From NCBI GenBank assembly GCA_040222275.1, contig JAVKDJ010000019.1:9386-73385 (forward strand): a stretch of DNA of 64,000 bases, written 5' to 3'. The notes beneath the pieces were generated by a model. That model searched no databases. It worked only from the letters and a program-made list of their open reading frames with translations, and was not told where the DNA came from. This document shows, one piece after another, positions 44,601 through 52,746 of the stretch. The DNA is from CAXBNB01 sp040222275. GTDB lineage: Bacteria; Bacteroidota; Bacteroidia; Cytophagales; Cyclobacteriaceae. The position numbers and the translations under genes are program-made. Positions within the stretch are counted from its first letter, which is position 1, and every line of letters begins with the position of its first letter.

Positions 44601-45832
44601 CTGCATTTTCTTCTGAATTTGACAACCAACCTGTAACATGGGAAGATGTGAAGAAATCATTGGGACCGGGTGAAATTGCGCTGGAGATGGTCAGGTTTAG
44701 GGTGTTTAACCACAATTTTACCGATTCTGTGATGTATGCTGTAATGCATGTGCAAAATGACAACAGCAAAAGCAAGCCTGGGTTGATATTGTTGAAAAAT
44801 GGAGAGGAACTGGAAAAGAAATACCTGAAGTACTACAGGAACATTATGAAGTTTAAACTTCCTGATGAGCGCTCCTATGAAAACTTCTGGAAGCCTATTG
44901 AGCTGGCCATTGGCAATCCTTCTACAATTTACCTATCTGCCGATGGGGTATATAACCAGATCAACCTGGAGTCAATTGCGCTTGAAGATGGTAGCTTTAT
45001 TTTGGACAAATCAAACATAGTCCTGGTGAGCAATACGAAGGATTTGTACTACAATCGGGTGCGGTCCAATACAGTTCAGGATGCCAATGTGGCCATGATG
45101 TTTGGCGATCCGATATTTTATGTGTCCTCTGATCCTGGCAACTGGATAGGTGAAGCGAGCAAACACCGGGGAGGCAACCCTGAAGTAATAGGAAGGTTGC
45201 CTGGTACAGAAGAAGAGATCAGAAACCTGAAAGCACTGCTGAGGGAAAGCGGATGGGTGACAGAAGATTATACCAATGAACAAGCCACTGAAAACAAGGT
45301 AAAGAATATTGACAACCCCAAAATATTCCACATAGCTACTCACGGCTTCTTCCAACCTGATACAGAGCTGAATGCTGAAGATATAGGCCTGAAGGAGAAC
45401 CTCGTAGGTGAAAACCCCCTCCTCAAAACAGGACTGTTGCTGGCAGGGGCAGGGGATATCCTGAATCAGACTACTTCAAACTTCAACCTGGATGATGGAA
45501 TCCTGACCGCCTATGAAGCCATGAATATGAAGCTGGACAAAACGGAATTGGTGGTATTAAGTGCTTGTGAGACTGGCCTTGGTGAAATTGAAGCCGGAGA
45601 GGGTGTCTATGGCCTTCAGCGGGCATTTCTTGTGGCGGGTGCCAAAACGATCATCATGAGCTTGTTTAAAGTGTCGGATGAAGCAACCCAAAAATTGATG
45701 ATTCAGTTTTACAAAAACTGGTTGAAAACCGGAAATAAAAGACAGTCATTCATAGAAGCCAAGAAAACCATCAGGGATGAGTTTGTTGATCCCATCTTCT
45801 GGGGGCCTTTTATTATGATTGGGTTAAACTAA
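41609..45832 (+). CDS. Secreted TPR-CHAT protein (putative caspase-like protease)
   Basis: The 1407-residue protein has a signal peptide (about 1-23, NTLNAQS), about 900 residues of tetratricopeptide-like helical repeats (GEYSDAEKLAREAYTIAVATFG, GDYVKAKTLLEDVIEIRKKQFG, KYAEAESNILEAIDILKSR), a coiled region, and a C-terminal CHAT domain. The likely catalytic dyad is His1245 in HIATHGFF and Cys1320 in LSACETGLGE. CHAT proteins are caspase relatives. Here the signal peptide places it beyond the inner membrane rather than in a cytoplasmic defence complex. It stands alone between terminators; no gasdermin, Cas7-11 or sensor gene is adjacent. Confidence 0.88.
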   Translation: MKKNQINLLIVLFLGLSVNTLNAQSKWEKILDRADDDYEIGNYEDARGKVDNLKKESIKSYGVKSNYFAMAMVLEAKYDVALGILKNVDASLDSAIQMSEEVNGLASIEHAFILKDASQTMILYGNFQKANNYLEESYKILKENGDINEDLKASYDVMRAEILVGKGFNKDALTLINGSLEYYKGRTQNIDDLKKKQIRERLRDYARMMMFKGNAFRKMGNYLSADSAFVFANEWILDNLRKSDILYSANQFYNTLLLEQNGMEVGAVVDKYEKAYLHTVRKYAPSHYITVMIQERLIKSYMRNDNRAKLNTMEGEFKKTIKKYYGKNSINGIILETLDYDVLSGGRDRGLETKVMQFLATDNIIPKYHSKRIDLLQFANKVALINGRSDNSYNYMKEILEIKKVLYGEDSPEYSLTKVKIANYLVDYTEDFDQAAEIYQKNFREILEKEITPGHVDYVDILDHLALFYEENDEYAKASEILDVSLETARRKYDNLDIAYAVELDKIGNLQLKIGKYAEAESNILEAIDILKSRKDEFSEGYYAQALITEATLLALKGEYDAAEDNIIYSEKVQAHGVKTVETAGIDTGDELAEVYLDIGRYNDAEDILNGILKKRRRQYGNTSRHLSEPLVLSSRQKMILGEYSDAEKLAREAYTIAVATFGTESTKITQSAMQLAKIYSILGDYVKAKTLLEDVIEIRKKQFGDQHVDVARAISDLALVKYYSDEDVYEIEELFLQAEKIIGKNLGGSNPYYAEILKNLAIVYIAEKRYNDANRMLNTAGRIWEKRIGKRNNINAATINILKGDIHYAQKQYEDADDFYIDARKLYEGFFSDQHPEYVKVLSKLSKTYFMQGNPKKSQEALEEVLLNYNNFIKNYFPALSEREKAKFWNTIKQDYEFYNTLVINYSKNQDLIGELYNNALLTKALLLNSSIKIRQQIQSSGDEDLIALYSDWEAKKELLTRAISMSTDQLVETGLDPNAVQKEVESLEKQLSQKSSAFSSEFDNQPVTWEDVKKSLGPGEIALEMVRFRVFNHNFTDSVMYAVMHVQNDNSKSKPGLILLKNGEELEKKYLKYYRNIMKFKLPDERSYENFWKPIELAIGNPSTIYLSADGVYNQINLESIALEDGSFILDKSNIVLVSNTKDLYYNRVRSNTVQDANVAMMFGDPIFYVSSDPGNWIGEASKHRGGNPEVIGRLPGTEEEIRNLKALLRESGWVTEDYTNEQATENKVKNIDNPKIFHIATHGFFQPDTELNAEDIGLKENLVGENPLLKTGLLLAGAGDILNQTTSNFNLDDGILTAYEAMNMKLDKTELVVLSACETGLGEIEAGEGVYGLQRAFLVAGAKTIIMSLFKVSDEATQKLMIQFYKNWLKTGNKRQSFIEAKKTIRDEFVDPIFWGPFIMIGLN

Positions 45833-45839
45833 CTTTATA

Positions 45840-45873
45840 TTGCATATCCTGGAATTACAACCAGGATATGCAA
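45840..45873. terminator. Bidirectional terminator between CHAT and pxp genes
   Basis: A perfect 13-bp stem TTGCATATCCTGG/CCAGGATATGCAA with an 8-base loop lies between the convergent CHAT gene and pxpC. Confidence 0.75.
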
Positions 45874-45877
45874 CATA

Positions 45878-46729
45878 TTAAACCATCACAAAGCTAATCT
45901 CATCGCCAGGCCGTTTCTGGGCCAGGATGTTTATGCCCATTTCAGTTACCTGAAGTACCCTTGGGTAGCCTCCTGTAGTTTGGCAGTCCCGCATCAAGAC
46001 TACAGGATTTCCCGCAGGAGGTAGTTGTATTGTGCCCGGCATCACAGTCGATGTAAGGATGCTTTCGGAATGTGCGTGGTTTCCCGGGCCTGCCAGGCGA
46101 TATCCCATTCTATTGCTGTCAGCACTTATCTGAAAGTTGCAGGAAAGGAGTTCTTTTCCCAATAGATGGTATTCAGGGCCTGGCGTTACTTCAATTTTCG
46201 TAGATTTAAATAGAAAGGAGGGTGGTTTTATCCTGGAAAAAGAAGGTACCTGCCCATGACTGGCATCATCAAAATACAGCTTCATTCCTTTTTTGAGCAG
46301 GGGAAGACCCAACCCAGCTGGAAAATACGTGGAGCTGCTCCGGTATTGCTTTTTTACGTTGAACCCATTTTTTATACAGACGTAGGTTCGGCATCCCATC
46401 TTGGCCCTTCCAAACGCCAGTATATCACCAGCGTTGACGTTTTCTACTTTGTTCATACCTATTGGCTGATTGTTCACCGTGGGATTCATATCTGCCCCAC
46501 AGATAGCCAGGGAAGCTGAAGCATGAAAAAGTAATTTTGCCCCCGAAAAAGTCATTTCCAAAGTTGCTGCATTGACGTTGTTGCCCAACATCGAATTCCC
46601 AAGGGCTGGACTAACCTGATCCATGGCGCCTGAAACAGGTATGCCAAACGCTCGGTAGCCAGGCCTGCCCATGTCCTGAATACTGCTGTAAATACCCGGT
46701 ACCAATACCTCTATTTCCTTCATATTCAT
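45878..46729 (-). CDS. pxpC: 5-oxoprolinase subunit C (biotin-dependent carboxyltransferase-like)
   Basis: The 283-residue KipA/PxpC protein has hallmarks VLVPGIYSSIQDMGRPGYRAFGIPVSGAMDQ at the N-terminus, LEMTFSGAKLLF, TVMPGTIQLPPAGNPVVLMRDCQTTGGYP near the end. With PxpA and PxpB it hydrolyses 5-oxoproline (pyroglutamate) to glutamate using ATP. Its start overlaps the pxpB stop by 4 bases (ATGA). Confidence 0.93.
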   Translation of the reverse strand: MNMKEIEVLVPGIYSSIQDMGRPGYRAFGIPVSGAMDQVSPALGNSMLGNNVNAATLEMTFSGAKLLFHASASLAICGADMNPTVNNQPIGMNKVENVNAGDILAFGRAKMGCRTYVCIKNGFNVKKQYRSSSTYFPAGLGLPLLKKGMKLYFDDASHGQVPSFSRIKPPSFLFKSTKIEVTPGPEYHLLGKELLSCNFQISADSNRMGYRLAGPGNHAHSESILTSTVMPGTIQLPPAGNPVVLMRDCQTTGGYPRVLQVTEMGINILAQKRPGDEISFVMV

Positions 46730-47439
46730 TCAGCAGCTATGTTGTATTGGCCTGATTTGATGTCTGAAGAGATTTGGCTATGCTCGGCTGGGGTAATGGG
46801 ATGAAACCTGACCTGATCGCCAGGCTTTACAAAGCACGGGGGATCCTGTTGAGCATTGAAAAGCGAAATGGGGGTGTTGCCAATGATGTTCCATCCCCCG
46901 GGGCTATCAATTGGGTATATTCCGGTTTGTGCCCCACCAATTCCGACAGAGCCTTTTTTAGTGACCAATCCCGGGGTTTGTTTTCTGGGGCAATGAAGAT
47001 GGACTGGCAACCCACCGAGGTATAAAAAACCTGGTAAAAAGCCAATGAAATGCACTTTGTAAACCACTTGGCAGTGCCCATCTATTACCTGCTGGTGGCT
47101 GATGCCATTGCGGCTGGCCACAAGGTGGATGTCTTCACCGAACCCCTGGCCGTAACACACCGGTATATTCCAGGTGTTCTTTGCCATCACCCGATTGATT
47201 CTTTGAGGGTAAATTTCTTTTAAGGCAGAAATGACTTTACCGGCTTCTTTAAGGTGGTCAAAGAAAACAGTAAGCGATGCAAACGCTGGTACTGTCTCCA
47301 CCATGTCGGGCAAATCGCTTTCCAATATCATTTTCTCAAAGGCCAGGATGTCCTGTAGTACAGCTTCATTGACGATTTGTGGCCATTCGATTAAAATAGC
47401 GGTTCCGAATTGGCGGTATGTGAGGTCAAAGTCTTTCAA
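46726..47439 (-). CDS. pxpB: 5-oxoprolinase subunit B (KipI-like)
   Basis: The 237-residue PxpB/KipI protein contains the family motifs KVHFIGFLPGFLYLGGLP, CPRKQTPGLVTKKGSVGIGGAQTGIYPIDSPGGWNIIG and KPGDQVRFHPIT. It forms the oxoprolinase with PxpA and PxpC. Both junctions overlap its neighbours by 4 bases, a sign of stoichiometric translation. The old annotation as a kinase inhibitor (KipI) applies to Bacillus and is not implied here. Confidence 0.93.
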   Translation of the reverse strand: MKDFDLTYRQFGTAILIEWPQIVNEAVLQDILAFEKMILESDLPDMVETVPAFASLTVFFDHLKEAGKVISALKEIYPQRINRVMAKNTWNIPVCYGQGFGEDIHLVASRNGISHQQVIDGHCQVVYKVHFIGFLPGFLYLGGLPVHLHCPRKQTPGLVTKKGSVGIGGAQTGIYPIDSPGGWNIIGNTPISLFNAQQDPPCFVKPGDQVRFHPITPAEHSQISSDIKSGQYNIAAE

Positions 47440-48167
47440 ATCACTTTTATCCCGTCTTCTTGAAGTTTTTGATGGAGGAACTTTACCACCTCAACAGCAG
47501 CAGGGTTGTCGCCATGCACACAAATGGTGTCGGCTTCTATGTGAAGCTCTTTCTGGTTGATGGTGACCACTTTTTTGGTGGTAATCATGCTATGTACATG
47601 GCGATAGATATGGTGCTTATCTGACAACACGGCTCCTTCAAGCGACCTGTCCAAAAGCCTGAGGGCATCATCGTAAGCCCGGTCGGCAAAAGCCTCGTAT
47701 TTAATGGTCAAACCTTCTTTCATCCCTATATCAGCCAAAACAGAGTTAAAGGGCGCATAGAGGATCAATTCCGTGTCAATTGAAGTAATCGCATTGACAA
47801 CCGCCCGGGCAACACCTTCATCCTTGCACGCCTGATTGTACAACGATCCGTGGGGTTTTACATGATGCAGCAGGGCATCAGAACCCTCCACCATACCCTT
47901 CATAGCTCCTATTTGATACAGGATATTGGCCAACAACTCTTCGTAGGGTAGGTCCATAACACTGCGCCCAAAATTGGCCTTGTCGGGATAGGAGGGATGT
48001 GCGCCAATTTTCACACCTGCTTTTAGCGCCAGGTCGATTGTGCGTTTCATAATCAAAGCACTTCCTGCGTGAAACCCACAGGCTATGTTGCAAGAGCTTA
48101 TATAGGGCATGATGGCCGCATCATTGCCTATTCCTTCGCCTACATCGCAGTTTATATCAATTTCCAT
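47436..48167 (-). CDS. pxpA: 5-oxoprolinase subunit A (LamB/YcsF family)
   Basis: The 243-residue YcsF-type protein starts IDINCDVGEGIGNDAAIMPYISSCNIACGFHAG and has GVKIGAHPSYPD, HVKPHGSLYN and ICVHGDNPAA. It is the first gene of the pxpABC group on this strand. The enzyme salvages spontaneously formed 5-oxoproline. The transporter gene lies 49 bases upstream. Confidence 0.93.
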   Translation of the reverse strand: MEIDINCDVGEGIGNDAAIMPYISSCNIACGFHAGSALIMKRTIDLALKAGVKIGAHPSYPDKANFGRSVMDLPYEELLANILYQIGAMKGMVEGSDALLHHVKPHGSLYNQACKDEGVARAVVNAITSIDTELILYAPFNSVLADIGMKEGLTIKYEAFADRAYDDALRLLDRSLEGAVLSDKHHIYRHVHSMITTKKVVTINQKELHIEADTICVHGDNPAAVEVVKFLHQKLQEDGIKVI

Positions 48168-48216
48168 CGATTATAAGTTAATGACCCTTCACTTGGTTTT
48201 ATAAAGCCCTTTTTTA

Positions 48217-49431
48217 TCATAGCAAAAGTAGAACTATGCTCTTTGAACCAAGAAATAAAGTTATGACAAAAACTGTAACACCAATAATGTTTTGAAAGGG
48301 CGAATTGCGAAAACCTTTCATGGACCGGGTATTGTTCATAGCCCATAGCACCAACCCGGTAGCGATAGGCAATAACAGGCCGTTGATGATTTGGGCAAAC
48401 TTAATAAGGGCAACCGGTTCAATACCGAAGGTAGAAAATATGGTGCCTGCAAGCAATATAAACATCCATACGAACCTGAAGCGCCATGATTTGAAATCAG
48501 GAGGCCACCCAAAACATTCTCCAACCACTATCGCAGCAGCAAATGGGGCCGTTATAGCAGACGACAAACCAGCTGAGAACAACCCGACAGCAAGAAAATA
48601 TTTAGAGAAGTTACCAAATAATGGCTCCAGCGCTAGCGCCAGGTCTGTGGCATTTTTTACATCCATGCCTTGCAACCTGGCCGCACAAACAATAATAGAC
48701 AAGGAGACAATACCGCCTACGGCCACTGCTGTTACGGTATCCGATTGAACTTCTTTTAAGCGGCTTGTATCGGTCCATTTTTGTTTCACCAATGAAGAAT
48801 GGAGGAAAAGGTTGTACGGAACTATGGTGGTGCCAATTAGAGAGACTACCATCAGCAGATTGTCTGAAGAAACTGAGGGTAGGAGCAAACCTTGGAAAAC
48901 TTCGATCAATGAAGGCCGGGTGACCAATGCAGTCATTAGGAATGACAGGCTCATCAATACCACTGCCACCAAGAGGATTTTTTGAAGCGTTTTATAGCTG
49001 CCTCCCAGTAAAAACAAAAATGCCAGGGCCCCAATAAATAGATTTATGAAGTTGACTGTGCTTTCTGGTGATAATGTGCGCCCTTCAACATAAAATATTT
49101 TTATTCCGAGCATGGCACCCGTAATGTTTCCAGCTTCATAGGCCAGGTTGCCAATCGCTATGGCGGATACTATCAATCCCAGTGCAAGTAGTTTCGTTAT
49201 GGGGTGGCCTACCTCATCCCTGATATAGGCTGCCAACCCTTTACCTGAAACAAGTCCAATCCTTGCAGCCATCTCCTGCAAAACGATGGTCGCCAAGATG
49301 GAAAATAACATGGCCCACAGCAAGGAGTACCCAAATTGGGTGCCAGCAACAGTGCAAAGTGTCACCGTTCCAGGCCCGATGAAAGCAGCAGTAACCAACG
49401 TGGCAGGCCCTATGTTCTTAAACCATTTCAT
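48217..49431 (-). CDS. Nramp-family transporter with altered metal-site motifs
   Basis: This 404-residue, about 11-segment membrane protein shows the Nramp fold (AFIGPGTVTLCTVAGTQFGYSLLWAMLFSILATIVLQEMAARIG). TM1 has GPGT where classical Nramp has DPGN, and TM6 has VPYNLFLHS where they have MPHNLFLHS; the Asp and Met are metal ligands in true Mn/Fe importers. Linkage to pxpABC parallels the ycsG-ycsF-kipIA neighbourhood of Bacillus subtilis. I infer that it may carry another substrate, perhaps 5-oxoproline or a metal such as Mg, rather than Mn/Fe. Confidence 0.86.
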   Translation of the reverse strand: MKWFKNIGPATLVTAAFIGPGTVTLCTVAGTQFGYSLLWAMLFSILATIVLQEMAARIGLVSGKGLAAYIRDEVGHPITKLLALGLIVSAIAIGNLAYEAGNITGAMLGIKIFYVEGRTLSPESTVNFINLFIGALAFLFLLGGSYKTLQKILLVAVVLMSLSFLMTALVTRPSLIEVFQGLLLPSVSSDNLLMVVSLIGTTIVPYNLFLHSSLVKQKWTDTSRLKEVQSDTVTAVAVGGIVSLSIIVCAARLQGMDVKNATDLALALEPLFGNFSKYFLAVGLFSAGLSSAITAPFAAAIVVGECFGWPPDFKSWRFRFVWMFILLAGTIFSTFGIEPVALIKFAQIINGLLLPIATGLVLWAMNNTRSMKGFRNSPFQNIIGVTVFVITLFLGSKSIVLLLL

Positions 49432-49599
49432 AGATTATTGATGTTGCAAAATAATGAATTGACCTGGTATTTTTTATGGTTGTAAAATTATATACCATCC
49501 AATCAGGCAGAAAATCCAATTCTTCGGAGTGGCACAAAAGAACCACCAAATAGTATTCATTGAATTGCTATCTTCGTAGCTACATCCGACGAAGTATAA

Positions 49600-50643
49600 A
49601 TGAAGAAGAAATTTATCGTTATTCTGCTGCTTGCTATTATATATTTTACAGGAAGCACCCTCATAGATGCCGGGACTTTCAAAGTGGTTGAAAACAAATT
49701 TGATGGAAAGGTATTGAGGATATATAATAATATGGCTGGACCAGAGGATTTGGACGTAGATGAGGAGAATGGGCTTATTTTCATTTCATCTTCAGACAGG
49801 CGATTGATAAAGGAAGGCAAGGAGTCACCGAATGATGGAATATACCTACTCCCGTTAGATGTTGCAGCAGAGCCGTCAAAGCTGCCTACCACTTTGGAAG
49901 GGCCTTTTCATCCGCATGGTATTTCATTCTTTAAGAAAGAAGACAAGTCCTATTTATTTGCAGTCAACCACACCCAAAAAGGGGATTTTGTTGAAGCATT
50001 TCAATTCGAAAACCAACAACTCAAACACCTGGCTACTTATGAAGACCCCATGATGTGTTGCCCAAATGACCTGGTGGCTGTTGACAAGGATAAATTCTAT
50101 GTGACCAATGACCATGGCAACAAGGAAGGTGTATGGAGGGTATTGGAAGATTACCTGAAAATCCCATCGTCCTATTTGCTCTACTATGATGGACATATGT
50201 TTTCTAAAGCGTATGAAGAGTTGAATTATGCCAATGGAGTGGATGTGTCGAATGATGGGAGAAAGCTATACCTGACCCATACAACAGGGCGTGAGCTGCT
50301 GACATTTGACAGAAACCCGAAAAGTGGTTTTTTGGAAATAAGGAATACCCTAAAACTCGGTACCGGAGTGGACAATATAAATGTAGATAAAGACGGCAAT
50401 ATTTGGGTGGCTGCCCACCCCAAATTGTTCAGCTTTGTAGAACATGCCAATAATGCAAAGAAAAAATCCCCATCCCAAATCATGAAAATCACCCCCCACG
50501 GACAGGACGCCTTTGGGGTGGATGAGATTTATACAAACAATGGGGAAGAAATATCAGGTTCTAGTGCAGTAGTATCGTATAATGGGCAAATATTTGTAGG
50601 GGCAGTGTTTGAAAACAAATTGTTGCATGCGAACCTCAATTGA
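49600..50643 (+). CDS. Paraoxonase/arylesterase-like protein (SMP-30 superfamily)
   Basis: The 347-residue six-bladed propeller has an N-terminal anchor or signal (VILLLAIIYFTGSTL). Animal paraoxonase motifs are recognisable: GPEDLDVD (Ca site), FHPHGISFF (His-dyad region), LFAVNH, CPNDLVAVDKDKFYVTND and GVDNINVDKDGNIWVAAHPKL. These enzymes hydrolyse lactones and aryl esters with calcium. It may act on lactones at the cell surface. It is divergent from the transporter gene and co-directional with an alpha/beta hydrolase. Confidence 0.85.
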   Translation: MKKKFIVILLLAIIYFTGSTLIDAGTFKVVENKFDGKVLRIYNNMAGPEDLDVDEENGLIFISSSDRRLIKEGKESPNDGIYLLPLDVAAEPSKLPTTLEGPFHPHGISFFKKEDKSYLFAVNHTQKGDFVEAFQFENQQLKHLATYEDPMMCCPNDLVAVDKDKFYVTNDHGNKEGVWRVLEDYLKIPSSYLLYYDGHMFSKAYEELNYANGVDVSNDGRKLYLTHTTGRELLTFDRNPKSGFLEIRNTLKLGTGVDNINVDKDGNIWVAAHPKLFSFVEHANNAKKKSPSQIMKITPHGQDAFGVDEIYTNNGEEISGSSAVVSYNGQIFVGAVFENKLLHANLN

Positions 50644-50750
50644 CAGGTGTAATGCTAACTTTATGGTATAAAGAATAAGCACTGCAACATAAAACCTAAC
50701 ATTTACGCAGGGTACCCACCCAATTTTAATACTAAAAACAGAAACTGGAA

Positions 50751-51545
50751 ATGCCAACTATCAAAATTAACGGAGCAAACATTTATTACGAAATACATGG
50801 ACATGGCCCAGAGACCATGCTCTTCAGCCATGGTTTATTGTTTAGTGGCAAAATGTTCAAGGACCAGATCGATTATTTCAAAGCGAGGTACAAATGTGTG
50901 GTATATGACCACCGGGGACAGGGCAGAAGTGAAGTAACCGAAAATGGGTATGACATGGAATCCATTTATGAAGACGCCATTCAATTGATTAAAGAATTGA
51001 ACCTCGGCCCTTGCCACATGGTGGGATTGTCTATGGGTGGTTTTGTAGCCATGAGGATAGCTGCCAGAAACCCCGAAATGCTCAAGTCACTGATTTTGTT
51101 GGAGACTTCTGCAGAGGAAGAACCTAACAAGATAAAGTACAACCTTCTCAAAATGATTACTCAGGTATTTGGTGTTTCCTCTGTGATCAACAAAGTAATG
51201 CCAATTGTATTTGGCCAAACTTTCCTCAATGACCCGGTAAGAAAAGACCTGGTGCAGACATGGAGGGGGGAGTTGCTCACCAACAAAAAGACCATTGGCA
51301 GAGCGGTGAAAGGGGTGATTGACAGGAAGGGGGTTATGAACGAGTTGGACAATATCCATATCCCAACCCTGGTGATAGTGGGAGACGAAGATGTGGCTAC
51401 ACCTCCTGAAAAATCAAAAAACATCAAGTTAAAAATACCTCAGGCACGATTGGCCATTATAAAACGTGCCGGGCACTCATCGGTAATAGAAGAGCCCCTG
51501 CAAGTGATCGACACCATTGAGGTGTTTCTCAATGGTGTGCATTAG
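50751..51545 (+). CDS. Alpha/beta hydrolase
   Basis: The 264-residue hydrolase has an intact triad: nucleophile Ser94 in GLSMGG, acid in VGDEDVATPP, His in AGHSSVIEEP; the oxyanion HG motif is FSHGLLFSG and YDHRGQGRSE follows. It resembles the 3-oxoadipate enol-lactonase/PcaD-like group, but the substrate is unknown. Its neighbour encodes another possible lactone-acting enzyme, which could be coincidence. Confidence 0.9.
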   Translation: MPTIKINGANIYYEIHGHGPETMLFSHGLLFSGKMFKDQIDYFKARYKCVVYDHRGQGRSEVTENGYDMESIYEDAIQLIKELNLGPCHMVGLSMGGFVAMRIAARNPEMLKSLILLETSAEEEPNKIKYNLLKMITQVFGVSSVINKVMPIVFGQTFLNDPVRKDLVQTWRGELLTNKKTIGRAVKGVIDRKGVMNELDNIHIPTLVIVGDEDVATPPEKSKNIKLKIPQARLAIIKRAGHSSVIEEPLQVIDTIEVFLNGVH

Positions 51546-51569
51546 AGCGCACTGAAACTGTCCCTTTTC

Positions 51570-52154
51570 TTACTCTTGTGGTGGTGTAATCATGATATGC
51601 GCCCTGTGCGTGCCGGGATCCATGATCCATGGGCCTCCTGGCATCATGGGTTTCGTGGGCAGGCCCGAAGACTCAGGTGTAGCCCAGGGTATATATACCA
51701 CATACCTGATTTTGGTGTTGTCCATTTTGCCTGTGCTTTCGTTGTACACCGCATCAGACCCATAACAAATATGTAGTGTAGTGGGCTGTTCAGGCATTTT
51801 CAGTTGGCCGGACTTGGCCTCTTTTTCCCTGATTTCGAATATTTCACCACTATTCTTTCCTTCAGCCTTCAATTCCCGGCCCCTTGCCATAAATTCTTCT
51901 AAATCCTTATGGTAGCATGCAGCATTGAATCCTTTTTTGTCAGGGTCATCAGACAGGCAGATCATGTCATTGGTGCCTTTTCTCAACTCTACCAGGTTGC
52001 CCGACGAATTGTAGCCCCAGACTTTTGCACCTGCCTGAAGTTCATCAGGGAGCGATTGCACTGCAGTTGAAATTTGTACTTCTGCCGAAGGTAGTTGTGA
52101 AAACACTGGGGCAGTACCTAGTAAAAAGGCGGGGATTATATGGAGATATTTCAT
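51570..52154 (-). CDS. Secreted protein of unknown function
   Basis: The 194-residue protein has a signal peptide (about 1-19, GTAPVFSQ). Its body has KVWGYNSSGNLVELRKGTNDMICLSDDPDKKGF, ACYHKDLEEFMARGRELK, HICYGSDAVYNESTG, and a Pro-rich C-terminus (TPESSGLPTKPMMPGGPWIMDPG). Three conserved-looking Cys might form a disulfide. I do not recognise the family. Convergent with the hydrolase gene. Confidence 0.75.
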   Translation of the reverse strand: MKYLHIIPAFLLGTAPVFSQLPSAEVQISTAVQSLPDELQAGAKVWGYNSSGNLVELRKGTNDMICLSDDPDKKGFNAACYHKDLEEFMARGRELKAEGKNSGEIFEIREKEAKSGQLKMPEQPTTLHICYGSDAVYNESTGKMDNTKIRYVVYIPWATPESSGLPTKPMMPGGPWIMDPGTHRAHIMITPPQE

Positions 52155-52476
52155 AAGTTAAAGATAAAATTGAAGCAACGAAAGAACATTTGACTTCCAG
52201 TTTTACGTGAAATACAAGTTAGCGATAGAAATTTAACAAAAAAATATTTCATTAAAATACTGTCATATTTGAAATCTATCAAACATTGGTTTTTTGCCAT
52301 AATGAGGGTTTAAAGGATTGGTGGTACATATATTTCAAACCAACAACGGTTACGAATGTTTCAGTTACTAAGACCCACCTTCAATTATTGATAATTTTTG
52401 TTACTCAAATTTCCCTAAAACTGGAATTTTAATTATTTTCTTATAATCTTTGATACCTTTAACAATTACATATTAA
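52155..52476. other. Divergent promoter region and cold-shock gene leader
   Basis: This 322-bp AT-rich region separates the secreted unknown (minus) from the cold-shock gene (plus). A sequence TAATCTTTG near 52444 is close to TAnnTTTG. Long leaders that fold differently in the cold are known for csp genes, but no strong hairpin was seen by eye. Confidence 0.4.
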
Positions 52477-52668
52477 ATGAATAATGGAAAAGTAAAATTC
52501 TTCAACGAGTCCAAAGGTTATGGATTTGTTGTGGACAATGAATCAGGTAAGGAATATTTCGTCCATGTATCTGGTTTGGTTGACAAAATCAAAGAGAACG
52601 ACGAGGTGACTTTCGACTTAGCTGAAGGTAAAAGAGGACTGAATGCGGTAGATGTGAAACTCGCTTAA
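52477..52668 (+). CDS. Cold-shock domain protein (CspA family)
   Basis: This 63-residue single cold-shock domain has RNP1 GYGFV (about 15-19), RNP2 YFVHVS (about 27-32) and the standard start NGKVKFFNESKGYGFV. Such proteins bind single-stranded RNA/DNA and melt RNA structure at low temperature. A terminator follows 27 bases after the stop. Confidence 0.95.
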   Translation: MNNGKVKFFNESKGYGFVVDNESGKEYFVHVSGLVDKIKENDEVTFDLAEGKRGLNAVDVKLA

Positions 52669-52695
52669 TATAATATTGAATTTATTAAGGTTCTG

Positions 52696-52722
52696 AACCC
52701 CGATGATATCGGGGTTTTTTTG
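52696..52722 (+). terminator. Terminator of the cold-shock gene
   Basis: A perfect 9-bp stem AACCCCGAT/ATCGGGGTT with a 3-base loop precedes a T run. It also lies downstream of the convergent DUF350 gene, at 52747. Confidence 0.85.
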
Positions 52723-52746
52723 TGCCCTTTGGAATTTGCTCAAATA

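Noticed and set aside
41609..45832. Type III-E CRISPR (Craspase) or gasdermin link for the TPR-CHAT protein
   Set aside because: No Cas7-11-like gene, CRISPR array or gasdermin-like gene lies nearby, and the protein has a signal peptide.
46726..47439. Annotation of the pxpB product as a sporulation-kinase inhibitor (KipI)
   Set aside because: That role is specific to Bacillus; the linked pxpA and pxpC indicate 5-oxoprolinase.
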